Positions 19,783 to 29,498 of a stretch of 64,000 nt of DNA are shown one piece after another. The DNA is taken from NCBI GenBank assembly GCA_015485155.1, contig WFUF01000003.1, positions 124,001 to 188,000 of the forward strand. Direction: 5' to 3'. Position 1 is the first letter of the stretch, and every line of letters begins with the position of its first letter. Source of the DNA: Robiginitomaculum sp. (GTDB lineage Bacteria > Pseudomonadota > Alphaproteobacteria > Caulobacterales > Maricaulaceae). The position numbers and the translations under genes are program-made. A model generated the notes under the pieces. That model saw only the letters and a program-made list of their open reading frames with translations. It ran no database searches and was not told the origin of the DNA.

Positions 19783-20955
19783 TCAGCCCAAAACAGCCTG
19801 TCCATAGGCCCAGTCAAGCCAGGGGGTAAGCCTTTTCAGGTCTTCTTGTTCGACGGTAGCACCGCACCATATGCGCAAGCCCGGCGGGGCATCACGATAA
19901 CCGGCAATATCAAAGGCGACACCTTCTTCTTCCAACAATAAGGTCATGGACTTGACCAATGCGGTTTGTGCACTTGTCTCAAGAGACCGTATATTAGGAT
20001 CAACAAATTGCAGACAGACCCCGGTGTTTGAGCGCAAATCTGAAGACTTACACAAAAAATCAACCCATGGCGTTCTGTCCACCCATTCCTCCAACACAGC
20101 AAGATTGTCATCACATCTTTGGTGCAAGACCCTCAATCCGCCGATCTGCTCAGCCCATTGCAGACTGTCCAGATAATCCTCCACACACAGCATTGAGGGG
20201 GTGTTAATCGTTGATCCGGCAAAGAAGCTTTCGTTTAATTTTGAATTCTTCATAAGACGGAATATTTTTGGCACCGGCCACGCGGGAGTGTGGTTTTCCA
20301 ATCTCTCTACCGCTTTTGGCGATAAAACAATCATGCCGTGAGCGGCTTCTCCGCCCATAACCTTTTGCCATGACCAGGTAATTACATCGAGTTTTTCCCA
20401 GTCAATCTTCTGTGCAAAAACTGCCGAAGTGGCATCGCAAATACTTAAGGCCTGACGATTGTCTGCCAGCCACTTGCCATCGGGCACCCGAACACCCGAA
20501 GTGGTGCCATTCCATGTAAAGACAATATCTGCATCATCGCGAACCTTTGACAGATCAGGAAGTTCGCCATATGGCGCATCCAGCACCCTAACATCGGGAA
20601 GTTTTAACTGTTTGCAAATATCCGTTGCCCAGCCTTTGCCAAAACTCTCCCACGCCAGCACGTCCACCGGCTTGGGGCCAAGCAATGACCAAAGAGCCAT
20701 TTCCATGGCTCCGGTATCAGAAGCCGGAGTAATCCCAATGCGATAATCATCAGGTATTTGCAGCAATTGGCGCGACAAAGTAATCGCCTGTTGCAGACGG
20801 GATTTGCCAATTTTATGTCTATGGGAGCGGCCAAGCGGTGCGTGGCCAAGATTTGCAAGCGACCAGCCTGGTCGTTTTTTGCACGGCCCTGATGAAAATC
20901 TCGGATCATCGGGACGCTCCACCGGCATTGGTGCCGGGTTTACGTGAGGTATCAT
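19783..20955 (-). CDS. serC: phosphoserine aminotransferase, alphaproteobacterial type
   Basis: PLP enzyme for the second step of serine synthesis, transferring an amino group from glutamate to 3-phosphohydroxypyruvate. The start [20 protein letters not shown] is chosen because AGGAG lies six bases upstream, and that site forms part of the conserved leader. The PLP lysine is Lys198 in [14 protein letters not shown]. The 390-residue sequence belongs to the form typical of alphaproteobacteria and archaea rather than the E. coli form. It is the first gene of serC-serA. Confidence 0.96.
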   Translation of the reverse strand: MIPHVNPAPMPVERPDDPRFSSGPCKKRPGWSLANLGHAPLGRSHRHKIGKSRLQQAITLSRQLLQIPDDYRIGITPASDTGAMEMALWSLLGPKPVDVLAWESFGKGWATDICKQLKLPDVRVLDAPYGELPDLSKVRDDADIVFTWNGTTSGVRVPDGKWLADNRQALSICDATSAVFAQKIDWEKLDVITWSWQKVMGGEAAHGMIVLSPKAVERLENHTPAWPVPKIFRLMKNSKLNESFFAGSTINTPSMLCVEDYLDSLQWAEQIGGLRVLHQRCDDNLAVLEEWVDRTPWVDFLCKSSDLRSNTGVCLQFVDPNIRSLETSAQTALVKSMTLLLEEEGVAFDIAGYRDAPPGLRIWCGATVEQEDLKRLTPWLDWAYGQAVLG

Positions 20956-20959
20956 ATTG

Positions 20960-21025
20960 TCTCCTATCCTCATTGGACAGGCGCGCACCGTTGGGGGTGC
21001 GAGGCCCACGGCGAACATAGCTCGC
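20960..21025 (-). ncRNA. serC leader RNA motif
   Basis: Directly upstream of serC two hairpins follow each other on the minus strand. The first is CGCACC/GGTGCG (arms 21001-20996 and 20989-20984). The second is CCTGTCC/GGATAGG (20981-20975 and 20969-20963), whose 3' arm runs into the AGGAG ribosome site of serC. Position, two-stem layout and the motif around CCAATGAGGATAGGAG agree with my memory of the serC motif described in alphaproteobacteria. Pairing of the ribosome-site region suggests translational control. The ligand or signal, if any, is unknown. Confidence 0.72.
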
Positions 21026-21075
21026 ACTTTGCAAAGCGCAACAATAAATTTGACACTTCTGATTCTTTTTACATC

Positions 21076-21268
21076 AGAGCATTTTTAGCAAAAGTGGGAA
21101 GCTCTTTGCTGCGCTACTGCCTAGCGGCTACTTGAGCGCGGTTTTGCGGTTCAAAAATGCGATAGAAAAGGAATCTTGCATTTTTAGCAAAAGTGGGAAG
21201 CTCTTTGCTGCGCTACTGCTTCGCTACTTGAGGAGTCTTTATCTGTCCTATCGCCTATCGGCTAGCGC
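21076..21268. repeat. dispersed nested-hairpin repeat, block A (two units)
   Basis: Two copies of the dispersed repeat lie end to end between the serC promoter region and the downstream glycosyltransferase gene. Unit one (about 21078-21165) starts AGCATTTTTAGCAAAAGTGG and closes with TTTTGCGGTTCAAAAATGCG, so its ends pair. Unit two (from 21178) starts identically but lacks a matching right end. The inserts (GCCTAGCGGCTACTTGAG and relatives) are degenerate hairpin modules like those in blocks C and F. No gene is visible in 21026-21364. Confidence 0.8.
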
Positions 21269-21364
21269 TTGCACTTCTTCTTTGGCTTGTTTCCATAACC
21301 CAACTGCACTGCTAAGAGATCAAATAAGATGGTACAAAATTAGCACTTGATAAAAACGGATACT

Positions 21365-22231
21365 CTAGCGGGTCAGCATTAACCAAAATGCCCGTCCCAT
21401 TACAGCCATTGAAATCATTGGAGCCAGCAGCCATGCTCCAGCCGTTTGCCATGGAGAGTCGGCAAATTTTATAAAATATCGTATCAATCCTCTGGTTTTG
21501 TGCCAGTTTACCCGCAGTAAAGAAACCTGACTGGTTGATCCGTAATGGGTTATTTGTGCATCTGGCACAAAAACCACTTCGGCTCCTGCGTGACGTATGG
21601 TTCGGCAGATATCCAGATCTTCCACATGCAAAAAATATTTATCATCAAAACCGCCCAATGCGTTAAAGCCTTCGCGATTGAACATCATGCAGGCTCCGCT
21701 AATTGCCGGAACTTTCACCGGCTGGTCAGGAAGCGGGTGGGTTTCCCAGTGCATATCAGCAAAAATAGAAGAAATGCGCTGCAGACGAGACAGGCCGGTC
21801 ATGGAGACCAAGGCCGACCAAGGGGTCAGCTTACCGCGACGGGCTCCACGCTGTTCTTTACCATTGCTGTTTAACAACCTGCCGCCAACCACGCTAAGTT
21901 CGGGAAGTTTTTTAAGGGCGTCCAGCATTTTACCCAGAGCGTTTGGGTGTAAAACAGCATCCGGGTTCAAGAACATCAAAACCTCCCGCTGTGCCTGCTT
22001 CGCCCCAAGATTACAGGCTTTGGCAAAACCTATATTGCCATTGCCATCTATAAGCTGAACATTTGTATGCTTGTCCGAATAGGCTTTCAGCCTTCTGGTG
22101 ACCTGTGGCGGATTTCCATTATTGACAATAATAATCTCATGATCACTTGAACATGAGTTTAGGCTTTTCCACAGGCTTGGCCCAGTGAAATAGGTCACAA
22201 TAATTATTGAAATTTGGCTGCTGGCACTCAA
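21365..22231 (-). CDS. family 2 glycosyltransferase
   Basis: A 288-residue GT2 enzyme of the rhamnosyltransferase-like type. It shows SIIIVTYF at the start, IIIVNNGNPP, NIGFAKACNLG, MFLNPDAVL (the DxD-like position) and GGFDDKYFLHVEDLDICRTI (catalytic base region), with one hydrophobic segment at the C-terminus. I choose a TTG start at 22231 because it makes a TTGA overlap with the ligase stop and begins just before the first beta strand. An ATG 87 bases upstream would overlap the ligase gene and encode an unlikely leader. It probably builds a surface glycan with the neighbouring ligase. Confidence 0.83.
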   Translation of the reverse strand: MSASSQISIIIVTYFTGPSLWKSLNSCSSDHEIIIVNNGNPPQVTRRLKAYSDKHTNVQLIDGNGNIGFAKACNLGAKQAQREVLMFLNPDAVLHPNALGKMLDALKKLPELSVVGGRLLNSNGKEQRGARRGKLTPWSALVSMTGLSRLQRISSIFADMHWETHPLPDQPVKVPAISGACMMFNREGFNALGGFDDKYFLHVEDLDICRTIRHAGAEVVFVPDAQITHYGSTSQVSLLRVNWHKTRGLIRYFIKFADSPWQTAGAWLLAPMISMAVMGRAFWLMLTR

Positions 22232-23436
22232 TCTCTTGTCCGCCGTTCTGGTGCCGGGCCGAGCAAGAAACACATGGCTGCAATCCAGGCGACACTGGCC
22301 CAGAACCATTCCTGCCATGCGCCATAACTAAGGTTGGCAAATACCAGTATTGCTGCTGAAGATCCTGAAATAGCTGCTCCTTGCAGGCGGCTGAGGTTTT
22401 GGCTGTTTGATACTCTAATAGCAAATGTAAGGGTGGCCGCAGAAAATAGCATCACGCCAATCAATCCTGTCTCCAACCATAATTGCAGCCCAAAATTATG
22501 TGGGTGCAAAGATATGCGTGGAAACTCAAACCCCCTTAGAGTGTAGGTGGAATTAAACGTGCGAGAGGCATCCAAACCCCATCCAATCAATGGTCTTTCA
22601 GATATTCTTTCACTGGCAAACTTCCAGATATCAAGACGCTGCTCCCATGATAGCGGCAAGTTCGGCCCCTCAAAAACATCGATAACAACCGGAATTATCA
22701 TTGGCGCCAGCATGAAAGCACCCAAGGCAGCAAGGCCGGTAAACAAAATGGTCGTTCGAGGAAATGCCCAGCCAAGACCAAAAAAAATACCTGCAATCAT
22801 AATCGCCAGCATGGCAGAGGATAAGCTAAATTGCCATGCTATCCAAAATGCTATTATCCCGATAAAGGCACCAAAAGCTTTGCCCTGCCAGCCAGGAAGA
22901 AAAATGCTCGCAAAAGCCCATGCACAAGGTGTGGCCATTATCAGCGCCGAAACCCCTCTGGTGGCATCTCGTAACTTTTCCTGCCGAACCGCGCCTTCAG
23001 CATACATGCCGGAGAAAATGCCAAAACTGGCTTCGATCAGATAAAGTAAAATAATCATGGCCAGACTGGCTGTGGCTGCATATAATACCAGTAATCTCGC
23101 CTTGCCCTGCAGGCTCCACACTGAAAAGGCGAACAGGCTGTAAAGCATAACGCCAAGCGCCATTTTCCATCCCTGTTCAGTTTGCGGATATGTGCTCCAG
23201 CGCATTGAGGCCCAAGCCCAGGCAATGAAAATCAGAAAAATAGCCAGAGGTAATTCCAGCGGCAGGACAGTTTTTAATCTTGGCCATGGCGGTATGGCCA
23301 AAATTGCCGTTAGTGCTACGGCTGCTGCCACCCCTATGGCTCCGGCGAGAATGAACAGGGCAATCAGAACAAATCCGGATGCAATGGCAATTGGCCGTCG
23401 CCAGCCTTGTTCTTCTGCAAAATCGTGCACGTTCAA
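22228..23436 (-). CDS. O-antigen ligase/polymerase-family membrane protein
   Basis: A 402-residue protein with about eleven hydrophobic helices and a periplasmic loop near residue 290 that contains [18 protein letters not shown], the conserved Wzy_C/O-antigen ligase signature with a functional His. Such proteins join or polymerise lipid-carried glycans in the periplasm. The start is a TTG overlapping the thrS stop as TTGA; the same junction type links it to the following glycosyltransferase. Whether it is a WaaL ligase or a polymerase cannot be told from sequence alone. Confidence 0.85.
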   Translation of the reverse strand: MNVHDFAEEQGWRRPIAIASGFVLIALFILAGAIGVAAAVALTAILAIPPWPRLKTVLPLELPLAIFLIFIAWAWASMRWSTYPQTEQGWKMALGVMLYSLFAFSVWSLQGKARLLVLYAATASLAMIILLYLIEASFGIFSGMYAEGAVRQEKLRDATRGVSALIMATPCAWAFASIFLPGWQGKAFGAFIGIIAFWIAWQFSLSSAMLAIMIAGIFFGLGWAFPRTTILFTGLAALGAFMLAPMIIPVVIDVFEGPNLPLSWEQRLDIWKFASERISERPLIGWGLDASRTFNSTYTLRGFEFPRISLHPHNFGLQLWLETGLIGVMLFSAATLTFAIRVSNSQNLSRLQGAAISGSSAAILVFANLSYGAWQEWFWASVAWIAAMCFLLGPAPERRTRD

Positions 23437-25403
23437 TTTGCCTTTTGATCCGGTGGCAAAGCATCATTTGATAATTTTTTGACCGCTTCATCAACACTCA
23501 TCATCACCTGATGTTTGGCTCCTTTGCCCAAGAACCGCAAAGCTATTGTACCTTCTTCGGCTTCGCGTCGGCCAACCACGGCAATTACCGGGATTTTTGC
23601 TACGGAATGTTCGCGAATCTTGTAATTGATTTTTTCGTTGCGTAAGTCAGTCTCTACCCGCAGCCCGGCAGCACCAAACTGATTGGCCAGATTTTGTGCA
23701 TATTCATCTACATCAGAGGTAATAGGCGTTACAACCACTTGCGTAGGAGCCAGCCATAAAGGAAGATTACCCGCATAATGTTCGATCAGAATCCCGATGA
23801 AACGCTCCATAGAGCCTAAAATTGCCCGATGCAGCATTACCGGGCGATGCTTGTTGCCATCGGCCCCGATATATGTGGCATCCAGACGCTCCGGCAATAC
23901 ATAATCAAGCTGATAAGTGCCACATTGCCAGGTGCGCCCAATGGCATCGGTTAGATGAAATTCAAGTTTCGGCCCGTAAAAGGCCCCTTCTCCCGGCGCC
24001 ATATCATATTCAAGACCAGCCTCATCCAGTGCTGATGCCAGGGCAGTTTCCGCCTGATCCCAGATAGCATCCGAACCGGCGCGAACCTCCGGGCGTGTAG
24101 CCAGCCGGTATTTAATATCCTTTAGACCAAAATCACCGTACACGGTTGAAAACAGCTTCAAGAAACGTACGGTTTCATCAATTATCTGGTCATCGGTACA
24201 GAAAATATGAGCATCATCCTGAGTGAACTGGCGCACTCGCATCAATCCGTGCAGGGCGCCGTGCGGCTCATTGCGGTGGCAACAGCCAAATTCAGCCATG
24301 CGAACCGGCAGGTCACGGTATGATTTCTGTCCATGCTTGAATATTTGCACATGGGCCGGGCAATTCATCGGCTTAATGGCCATTAGCGGGCTATTGCCAT
24401 CAACAACCAGGTCGCTGTCATCTTCTGCAGGTACAATATCCGGCACCACAAACATGGCCTGACGGAATTTTTCCCAATGCCCGGATAATTCCCAGAACTT
24501 TTTGTCCAGCAATTGCGGGGTCTTTACTTCACCATAACCGTCTTTTGCCACGGCGCGGCGTATATAATTTTCCACTGCGAGCCAGATATGATAACCCTTG
24601 GCATGCCAGAACACTGATCCTTGAGCCTCGTCTTGTGTGTGAAACAGATCCATTTCCCGGCCCAGCCGGCGGTGATCACGTTTTTCAGCTTCCTCGATCT
24701 GTAGCAGGTGCAGACGTAATTCCTTGGGGTTGCGCCAGGCTGTTCCATACATGCGGTGCAACATTTGATTATTGGAATCACCACGCCAATAAGCGCCAGC
24801 AAGTTTCTGTAATTTAAAGGCCTTTGGTATTTTACCGGTAGATGGAAGATGGGGGCCTTTGCATAAATCAACCCAATCGCCTTGCCGGTACAAGGTTATT
24901 TCCTCGGTCTTGGGCAGATCAGCGATCAATTCGGCCTTAAAATGTTCACCCATACCGTTAAACAAGGCAATGGCCTCATCACGGTTCCATACTTCGCGAA
25001 CAAATGGTTCATTGCGATCAATAATCTCGATCATTCGTTTTTCGATAGTATCAAAATCATCGGTTGAAAAACCTTCATCCCGGGCAAAGTCATAATAAAA
25101 GCCATTGGCAATGGTGGGGCCGATGGTGACCTGGGTTCCGGGAAACAGCTCTTGTACGGCCTGAGCCAGCACATGGGCGCAGTCGTGACGTATCAGGTCC
25201 AGACCTTCTTCATCGCGAATTGTTATGATGCGGGCATGGGCATTTTGTGTAATCTCGCGTGACAGGTCACGCAATTGGCCATCAAGCTCAATAGCAAGCG
25301 CCGCCTTGGCCAATGATGGCGAGATATCAGCAGCAATATCAAGGCCGGTTACGCCTTTTGGGAATTGACGGGTATTGCCATCGGGGAAGATAATTTCGAT
25401 CAT
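23433..25403 (-). CDS. thrS: threonyl-tRNA synthetase
   Basis: Class II synthetase of 656 residues charging tRNA-Thr. It has the N-terminal TGS domain (residues 1-62), the editing domain with HDCAH at 73-77, the catalytic core ([19 protein letters not shown], then [10 protein letters not shown]), zinc ligands including the core Cys ([10 protein letters not shown]), and a C-terminal anticodon domain ([17 protein letters not shown]). It lies nine bases after yidD and overlaps the ligase gene, so this essential gene is embedded in an otherwise mixed operon. Confidence 0.98.
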   Translation of the reverse strand: MIEIIFPDGNTRQFPKGVTGLDIAADISPSLAKAALAIELDGQLRDLSREITQNAHARIITIRDEEGLDLIRHDCAHVLAQAVQELFPGTQVTIGPTIANGFYYDFARDEGFSTDDFDTIEKRMIEIIDRNEPFVREVWNRDEAIALFNGMGEHFKAELIADLPKTEEITLYRQGDWVDLCKGPHLPSTGKIPKAFKLQKLAGAYWRGDSNNQMLHRMYGTAWRNPKELRLHLLQIEEAEKRDHRRLGREMDLFHTQDEAQGSVFWHAKGYHIWLAVENYIRRAVAKDGYGEVKTPQLLDKKFWELSGHWEKFRQAMFVVPDIVPAEDDSDLVVDGNSPLMAIKPMNCPAHVQIFKHGQKSYRDLPVRMAEFGCCHRNEPHGALHGLMRVRQFTQDDAHIFCTDDQIIDETVRFLKLFSTVYGDFGLKDIKYRLATRPEVRAGSDAIWDQAETALASALDEAGLEYDMAPGEGAFYGPKLEFHLTDAIGRTWQCGTYQLDYVLPERLDATYIGADGNKHRPVMLHRAILGSMERFIGILIEHYAGNLPLWLAPTQVVVTPITSDVDEYAQNLANQFGAAGLRVETDLRNEKINYKIREHSVAKIPVIAVVGRREAEEGTIALRFLGKGAKHQVMMSVDEAVKKLSNDALPPDQKAN

Positions 25404-25412
25404 GTTCGCATT

Positions 25413-25775
25413 CTACTTTTGTTTTGGTTTTTGCCCGGGCGAGCGGTGAGCGCAATTTGTATGCTTATCTTCTACCCCACGGGGGGCCCAAGACCAATCA
25501 CCCAATTTATCAATTTGCCAGAATTTTCCTCTTTTTTTGTGATTTGAAGGAACCGGATCATAACCGTAGGAGCCAAAAGGGTGACATCGCAGCAGTCTTG
25601 ACAAAGTCAGCCAGCCGCCAGTCCATGGTCCATGAGCACGAATTGCATCAATGCCATAACTGGAACAAGAAGGTTCATGGCGGCAGCGTACACCAAAAAA
25701 AGCGAATATCCGTGACAGGGTCTGCTGATAGATTTTAAGCAGTCCAATCATCAAAAATTTAAATAAAGCTGACAT
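25413..25775 (-). CDS. yidD: membrane protein insertion efficiency factor YidD
   Basis: A 120-residue YidD protein that aids YidC-dependent insertion at the inner membrane. The N-terminal amphipathic segment ([13 protein letters not shown]) is followed by [19 protein letters not shown] and [14 protein letters not shown] with GYDPVP, the full family signature. The C-terminal 40 residues are basic and variable. Here it is not next to rnpA-yidC but follows the IscU-like gene with a one-base TGATG overlap, an order seen in many alphaproteobacteria. Confidence 0.94.
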   Translation of the reverse strand: MSALFKFLMIGLLKIYQQTLSRIFAFFGVRCRHEPSCSSYGIDAIRAHGPWTGGWLTLSRLLRCHPFGSYGYDPVPSNHKKRGKFWQIDKLGDWSWAPRGVEDKHTNCAHRSPGQKPKQK

Positions 25776-26218
25776 CAGCTTGTTTTACTATTGTTGATCG
25801 CCTGCTCACAGGCAGCAATAGCTGCATCAAATGCCAGACAGGTAGAGGTATGTCGTTGCGGTAATTTGCTAACCTCGGATAGTTTTTGTAATTCATCAAA
25901 GCGGCCTGCTGGCATTGGTTTTTGTTCCTTTAACATGCTCCACAGAGCATTTCTGGCATCAAGAATTTCACTGGTGCTGGCACCGATAATATTTTTACCT
26001 AAAATTGCGGCCGCCGCCTGTCCCAAAGCACATGCCTTTACGGTCTGGGCAAATTCCGTGACCTTTTGCTGCTCATCCAGGTTAAGATAAACGGTTATTC
26101 GTGAGCCGCACAAACGTGCGCTGCAACTGGCCGTGCCTTGCGGATTATCCAGTTTGCCAATATGAGGTATGCCTGCGGCCAGAGTCAGGACAGCAGTATT
26201 ATAAAGCCCGTCGATCAT
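25775..26218 (-). CDS. IscU-like iron-sulfur scaffold protein
   Basis: A 147-residue member of the NifU/IscU N-terminal family. Candidate cluster-binding cysteines are Cys32/Cys37 (SCSARLCGS), Cys63 ([10 protein letters not shown]) and one in TSTCLAFDA near 127. The family builds or transfers Fe-S clusters. This short alphaproteobacterial form, encoded beside yidD or folE, is not the main IscU of an isc operon and its client is unknown. It is 14 bases after cysS and overlaps yidD by one base. Confidence 0.8.
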   Translation of the reverse strand: MIDGLYNTAVLTLAAGIPHIGKLDNPQGTASCSARLCGSRITVYLNLDEQQKVTEFAQTVKACALGQAAAAILGKNIIGASTSEILDARNALWSMLKEQKPMPAGRFDELQKLSEVSKLPQRHTSTCLAFDAAIAACEQAINNSKTS

Positions 26219-26232
26219 TAGACCAGCTCCGC

Positions 26233-27615
26233 TTAGCCTCGTCGCCAGATACTTCCATCTGGCCCATCTTCGACAATAATTTTAAGTTCATTTAACTGTT
26301 GGCGCAGCCGATCGGCTTCCGCCCAGTCCTTGTTTTTGCGAGCGCTTAACCTTGCCGCCACCAGTTCGTCAATTTCCCTTGCCGATAAGGTGTCGGCAGA
26401 ACCATCCTGTTTGAACCAGCCTTCCGGATCATGGGATAATAGTCCTAGCAATTGGCCGGAGGCTAGAATCTGCCCCTTTAGTCTTTGCTTGTCAGCCAGT
26501 TCGGTAGCCTGATTGGCCTGTTTGAACAAGGTGGAAAGTTTGGCCATGGCCTGCGGGGTATTTAAGTCATCATGCAATGCCGCGATCAATCCAGAAGGTG
26601 CGGTCTGTTCATCAGCAGCCACATCAGCCAGACGGCGCAAGGTCCCATAATAGCGGTTCAAAACAGTTTGGGTGCGTTGCAATAACTCCGCTGTCCACTC
26701 CAAAGGCGAGCGGTAATGAGCGCTAAGCAGGGCAAAGCGCAATACCTCTCCTGGCCATTGCTTTAGCAAATCGTGAACCAGCTTCACATTGCCCAGGCTT
26801 TTGGACATTTTTTCCGATCCCAGGTCCAAAAATCCATTATGCAGCCAGAATCGTGCCAACGGCACATTGTCATGGGCGCACATGCTTTGGGCAATTTCGT
26901 TTTCATGGTGTGGAAAAATCAAATCCTGTCCGCCGGCATGAATATCAATGGTGGTACCAAGATTATGCTCTATCATGGCAGAACATTCAGTGTGCCAGCC
27001 CGGTCGCCCCGGGCCAAAGGGGCTGTCCCATGAGGGCTCATTTGTTCCCGAAGGCTTCCACAATACAAAGTCTGCCGGATCCTGTTTATAGCCTGCAATT
27101 TCAACACGGGCACCGGCGAGCATGTCTTTTAGATCCCGGCCGGATAATTTTCCATAACCATCGAATGATTTTACGGAAAACAGCACATGACCTTCGGCTT
27201 GATAGGCATGTCCTGTTGCCAGCAATCTTGAAATCAAAGCTATCATTTGCTCGATATGGCCGGTGGCAGTGGGTTCAAGGCTTGGAGGCAAAATCCCTAG
27301 GGCAGCAGAATCCTCACGATAGATTTTCGTGAACTTGTCGGTAATTACGGAAATATCGACATTCTGCTCGGCAGCGGCTGCGTTGATCTTGTCATCAACG
27401 TCGGTAATATTTCTGGCATAGACTACGTGTTCGCTGCCGTATTGTTGGCGCAAAACCCGAAACAGAAGATCAAATACCACGGCCGGGCGAAAATTACCGA
27501 TATGGGCATAGGAATACACTGTCGGCCCGCACAGATACATGGTTACTTCTTTTGCATTGGCCGGTTCAAAGTCGCGTTTGCGCCTTGTGCGGGTGTCATA
27601 AAGGGCAATGGTCAT
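26233..27615 (-). CDS. cysS: cysteinyl-tRNA synthetase
   Basis: Class I synthetase of 460 residues. Zinc-binding Cys29 lies in MYLCGPTVYSYAHIGN, whose end is the HIGH-type motif at 38-41. The other zinc ligands are in WHTECSAMI and FPHHENEIAQS. The second signature SEKMSKSLGN is near 265. Length is usual. It heads the minus-strand series down to the glycosyltransferase at 21365 and is divergent from folE across 256 bases. Confidence 0.98.
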   Translation of the reverse strand: MTIALYDTRTRRKRDFEPANAKEVTMYLCGPTVYSYAHIGNFRPAVVFDLLFRVLRQQYGSEHVVYARNITDVDDKINAAAAEQNVDISVITDKFTKIYREDSAALGILPPSLEPTATGHIEQMIALISRLLATGHAYQAEGHVLFSVKSFDGYGKLSGRDLKDMLAGARVEIAGYKQDPADFVLWKPSGTNEPSWDSPFGPGRPGWHTECSAMIEHNLGTTIDIHAGGQDLIFPHHENEIAQSMCAHDNVPLARFWLHNGFLDLGSEKMSKSLGNVKLVHDLLKQWPGEVLRFALLSAHYRSPLEWTAELLQRTQTVLNRYYGTLRRLADVAADEQTAPSGLIAALHDDLNTPQAMAKLSTLFKQANQATELADKQRLKGQILASGQLLGLLSHDPEGWFKQDGSADTLSAREIDELVAARLSARKNKDWAEADRLRQQLNELKIIVEDGPDGSIWRRG

Positions 27616-27767
27616 GGCTGCTATTAAATCTTTTAAGGTTTCGCGGGCGAACTTAGGCTTTTCCTGACAACAGGCAAGTCAAATTGCTGTCAGTTTTGAA
27701 AAGAATAACGCAGTACAGTTAAATCCACAATTTGCCAATGGTTGCAAGTTTACCTGATCGGCTTTAT

Positions 27768-27865
27768 TTTATCGGCAGGGGTCGATCCTCGACCTCTTTA
27801 TCAGGGCTGGCGTTAAGTCCGAAAAGGTTTCGGCTCGCACACTGGTCCCCTTACTTACAAGGGAT
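27768..27865 (+). promoter_or_regulatory. candidate THF-II (folE motif) riboswitch
   Basis: The leader of folE is strongly structured. A nine-pair stem with one wobble (AGGGGTCGA/TCGACCTCT, 27777-27797) has a three-base loop. It is followed by TTTATCAGGGCTGGCGTTAA, then a perfect stem CCGAAA/TTTCGG (27819-27833), and finally CCCTT (27848-27852) able to pair with AAGGG (27859-27863), the ribosome site of folE. The folE motif, later named THF-II, is known upstream of folE in alphaproteobacteria and acts on translation. I match it by gene, position and layout from memory, not by alignment. Confidence 0.55.
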
Positions 27866-27871
27866 ATAATT

Positions 27872-28510
27872 ATGGATGTTATCAATAAAGATAATCTGCA
27901 TTTGCGTGCAAAATCCTCTTACCAAAAATCATCAGGAAAACGTCCGGGGCGCGCCGAAGCCGAAGCGGCAGTACGCACCTTGCTGGCCTGGGCCGGTGAT
28001 GATCCGGATCGGGAGGGCTTACGCGAAACTCCAGCCCGTGTAACCCGTGCCTTTGGCGAATGGTTCAGTGGATATCAGGGTGATCCGGAAAAAGAATTGT
28101 CAAAGACATTTGCCGAGGTGAGCGGCTATGACGAAATGGTCATGCTGCGCGGAATCGACGTGCAAAGTCATTGTGAACATCATATGGCCCCGTTTATTGG
28201 CAAGGCGCATGTGGCTTACCTTCCCACCGGCAGGGTTGTGGGACTGTCTAAAATTGCCCGTGTGGTCGAGATATTTTCAAAACGTCTGCAAACACAGGAG
28301 AATCTGACCGCTCAGATTGCCGGGGCAATTGCCAAAACTGTCGGTACCAAGGGAGTTGCCGTATTGGTGGATGCAGAACACCAGTGTATGAGCACGAGGG
28401 GCGTAGGACACAAGGATGTAGGCACTCTGACCACCAGGTTTACCGGCGAGTTCAAGAATAATCCGGAATTGCGCGCGCGATTTCTGCGTATGGCCGAGGG
28501 CACGAACTGA
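27872..28510 (+). CDS. folE: GTP cyclohydrolase I
   Basis: Converts GTP to dihydroneopterin triphosphate, the first step of folate synthesis. The 212-residue chain has family-typical blocks: [14 protein letters not shown], the zinc Cys/His region [30 protein letters not shown], and [13 protein letters not shown] with the second zinc Cys. The N-terminal 30 residues are variable and basic. The ATG follows AAGGG at eight bases, and that site can be masked by the leader hairpin. It is a single-gene unit on the plus strand. Confidence 0.98.
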   Translation: MDVINKDNLHLRAKSSYQKSSGKRPGRAEAEAAVRTLLAWAGDDPDREGLRETPARVTRAFGEWFSGYQGDPEKELSKTFAEVSGYDEMVMLRGIDVQSHCEHHMAPFIGKAHVAYLPTGRVVGLSKIARVVEIFSKRLQTQENLTAQIAGAIAKTVGTKGVAVLVDAEHQCMSTRGVGHKDVGTLTTRFTGEFKNNPELRARFLRMAEGTN

Positions 28511-28530
28511 GCAGGTGGCAGCATCAAGCC

Positions 28531-28577
28531 TCGCTAGTTGAGGACGGGTTTTTGCGACTAACAATGCGATAAAAGTG
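28531..28577. repeat. dispersed repeat remnant, block B
   Basis: Between the convergent folE and MBL-fold genes lies a partial copy of the dispersed repeat: CGCTAGTTGAGGACGGGTTT followed by TTGCG and AATGCGATAAAAG. Only the right half and part of one module remain. Its place between two 3' ends fits a terminator-like role. Confidence 0.6.
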
Positions 28578-28607
28578 CTTCAGGGCAAAGTCCCCGAACC
28601 ATAGTAC

Positions 28608-29498
28608 CTATTGCCCCGCCGATGGCGATGTATCGAGCACTCTGATCTCGCCTGGTCTGGTGAACATATCGACACCGTCAAGCGCCGTTCCATATCGGTT
28701 TTTCAAATCTGACAAGGCAGTGGGCACATGAATAGCAATGGCTCGCTCGGGGCGCACATATAAATCAAGAGCCGCCCGGCGCTGTCGATTTTTGTATAGC
28801 CAATAAGGGGTAAAAACCAGATTGTTTATCTGGCGACCCCAGAACACCTTGTGCACTGCAAATGGCTCGGTTTCTATGGTGGCATCGCCTAAATGCAATA
28901 CTCTTAGATCCTTGGCTACCTGCACCCGATATACGGTATTGCGAACTTCGGCAAAGCGCTCGCCACCAGAATGAGGAATGGTTACGGCTTCTATAAAAAT
29001 ATCTCCGGCCTGAATTAAAACCGGCAGATCCGAGGGGCTCTGATCAATGGAAAAAACCTGCGCCGTATCTGAGAGACCGGCAGCGAGTAATTTGTCAACT
29101 GCCTGTTTTGGAGCCACCAGTTTTACCTGCGGGAATGTTTGTAAATAAGCCAAAACCGTATCGGCAGCAAAATGATCATCATGAGCATGACTTATAAACA
29201 ACACATCAATATCATCATACGGCGCGCTACCCAGCATTAGCGCACCCTTAATCCGGGGTGGCACCAATTGATAGGTCTCAAAATTGTTCTCAAACAAGGG
29301 GTCAAACAATAATTTGGTATCGCCGTCCTGCACCATCACCCCCGCATTTCCCAGATAACGGGCAGTACGGTGGTGATCGTCCGATTGCTGAGTAGCGCTT
29401 ACAGGTTTTGGCGTGTCATCAGGTGCCGGTGCCGAACAGGAACCAAGCAAAAACAGTAATAATGCCAATAAAGAAATGTTCCGAGAAAATCCCATCAT
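28608..29498 (-). CDS. MBL-fold metallohydrolase lipoprotein
   Basis: A 296-residue lipoprotein: hydrophobic leader, lipobox LLGSC with Cys21, then a metallo-beta-lactamase fold. The metal motif SHAHDDHF (HxHxDH) is near 108, and further candidate ligands are in IPHSGGERF, LHLGDATIE and AIHVPTA. It resembles UlaG/YcbL-like hydrolases (COG2220 type) rather than true beta-lactamases. The substrate is unknown. It starts right after the yebC stop, so it is probably cotranscribed. The lipobox places it outside the inner membrane. Confidence 0.8.
   Translation of the reverse strand: MMGFSRNISLLALLLFLLGSCSAPAPDDTPKPVSATQQSDDHHRTARYLGNAGVMVQDGDTKLLFDPLFENNFETYQLVPPRIKGALMLGSAPYDDIDVLFISHAHDDHFAADTVLAYLQTFPQVKLVAPKQAVDKLLAAGLSDTAQVFSIDQSPSDLPVLIQAGDIFIEAVTIPHSGGERFAEVRNTVYRVQVAKDLRVLHLGDATIETEPFAVHKVFWGRQINNLVFTPYWLYKNRQRRAALDLYVRPERAIAIHVPTALSDLKNRYGTALDGVDMFTRPGEIRVLDTSPSAGQ

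Noticed and set aside
27768-27865. tRNA-like fold before folE
   Set aside because: The stem with a TCGATCC loop recalls a T-arm, but no acceptor stem, anticodon arm or CCA context can be built.
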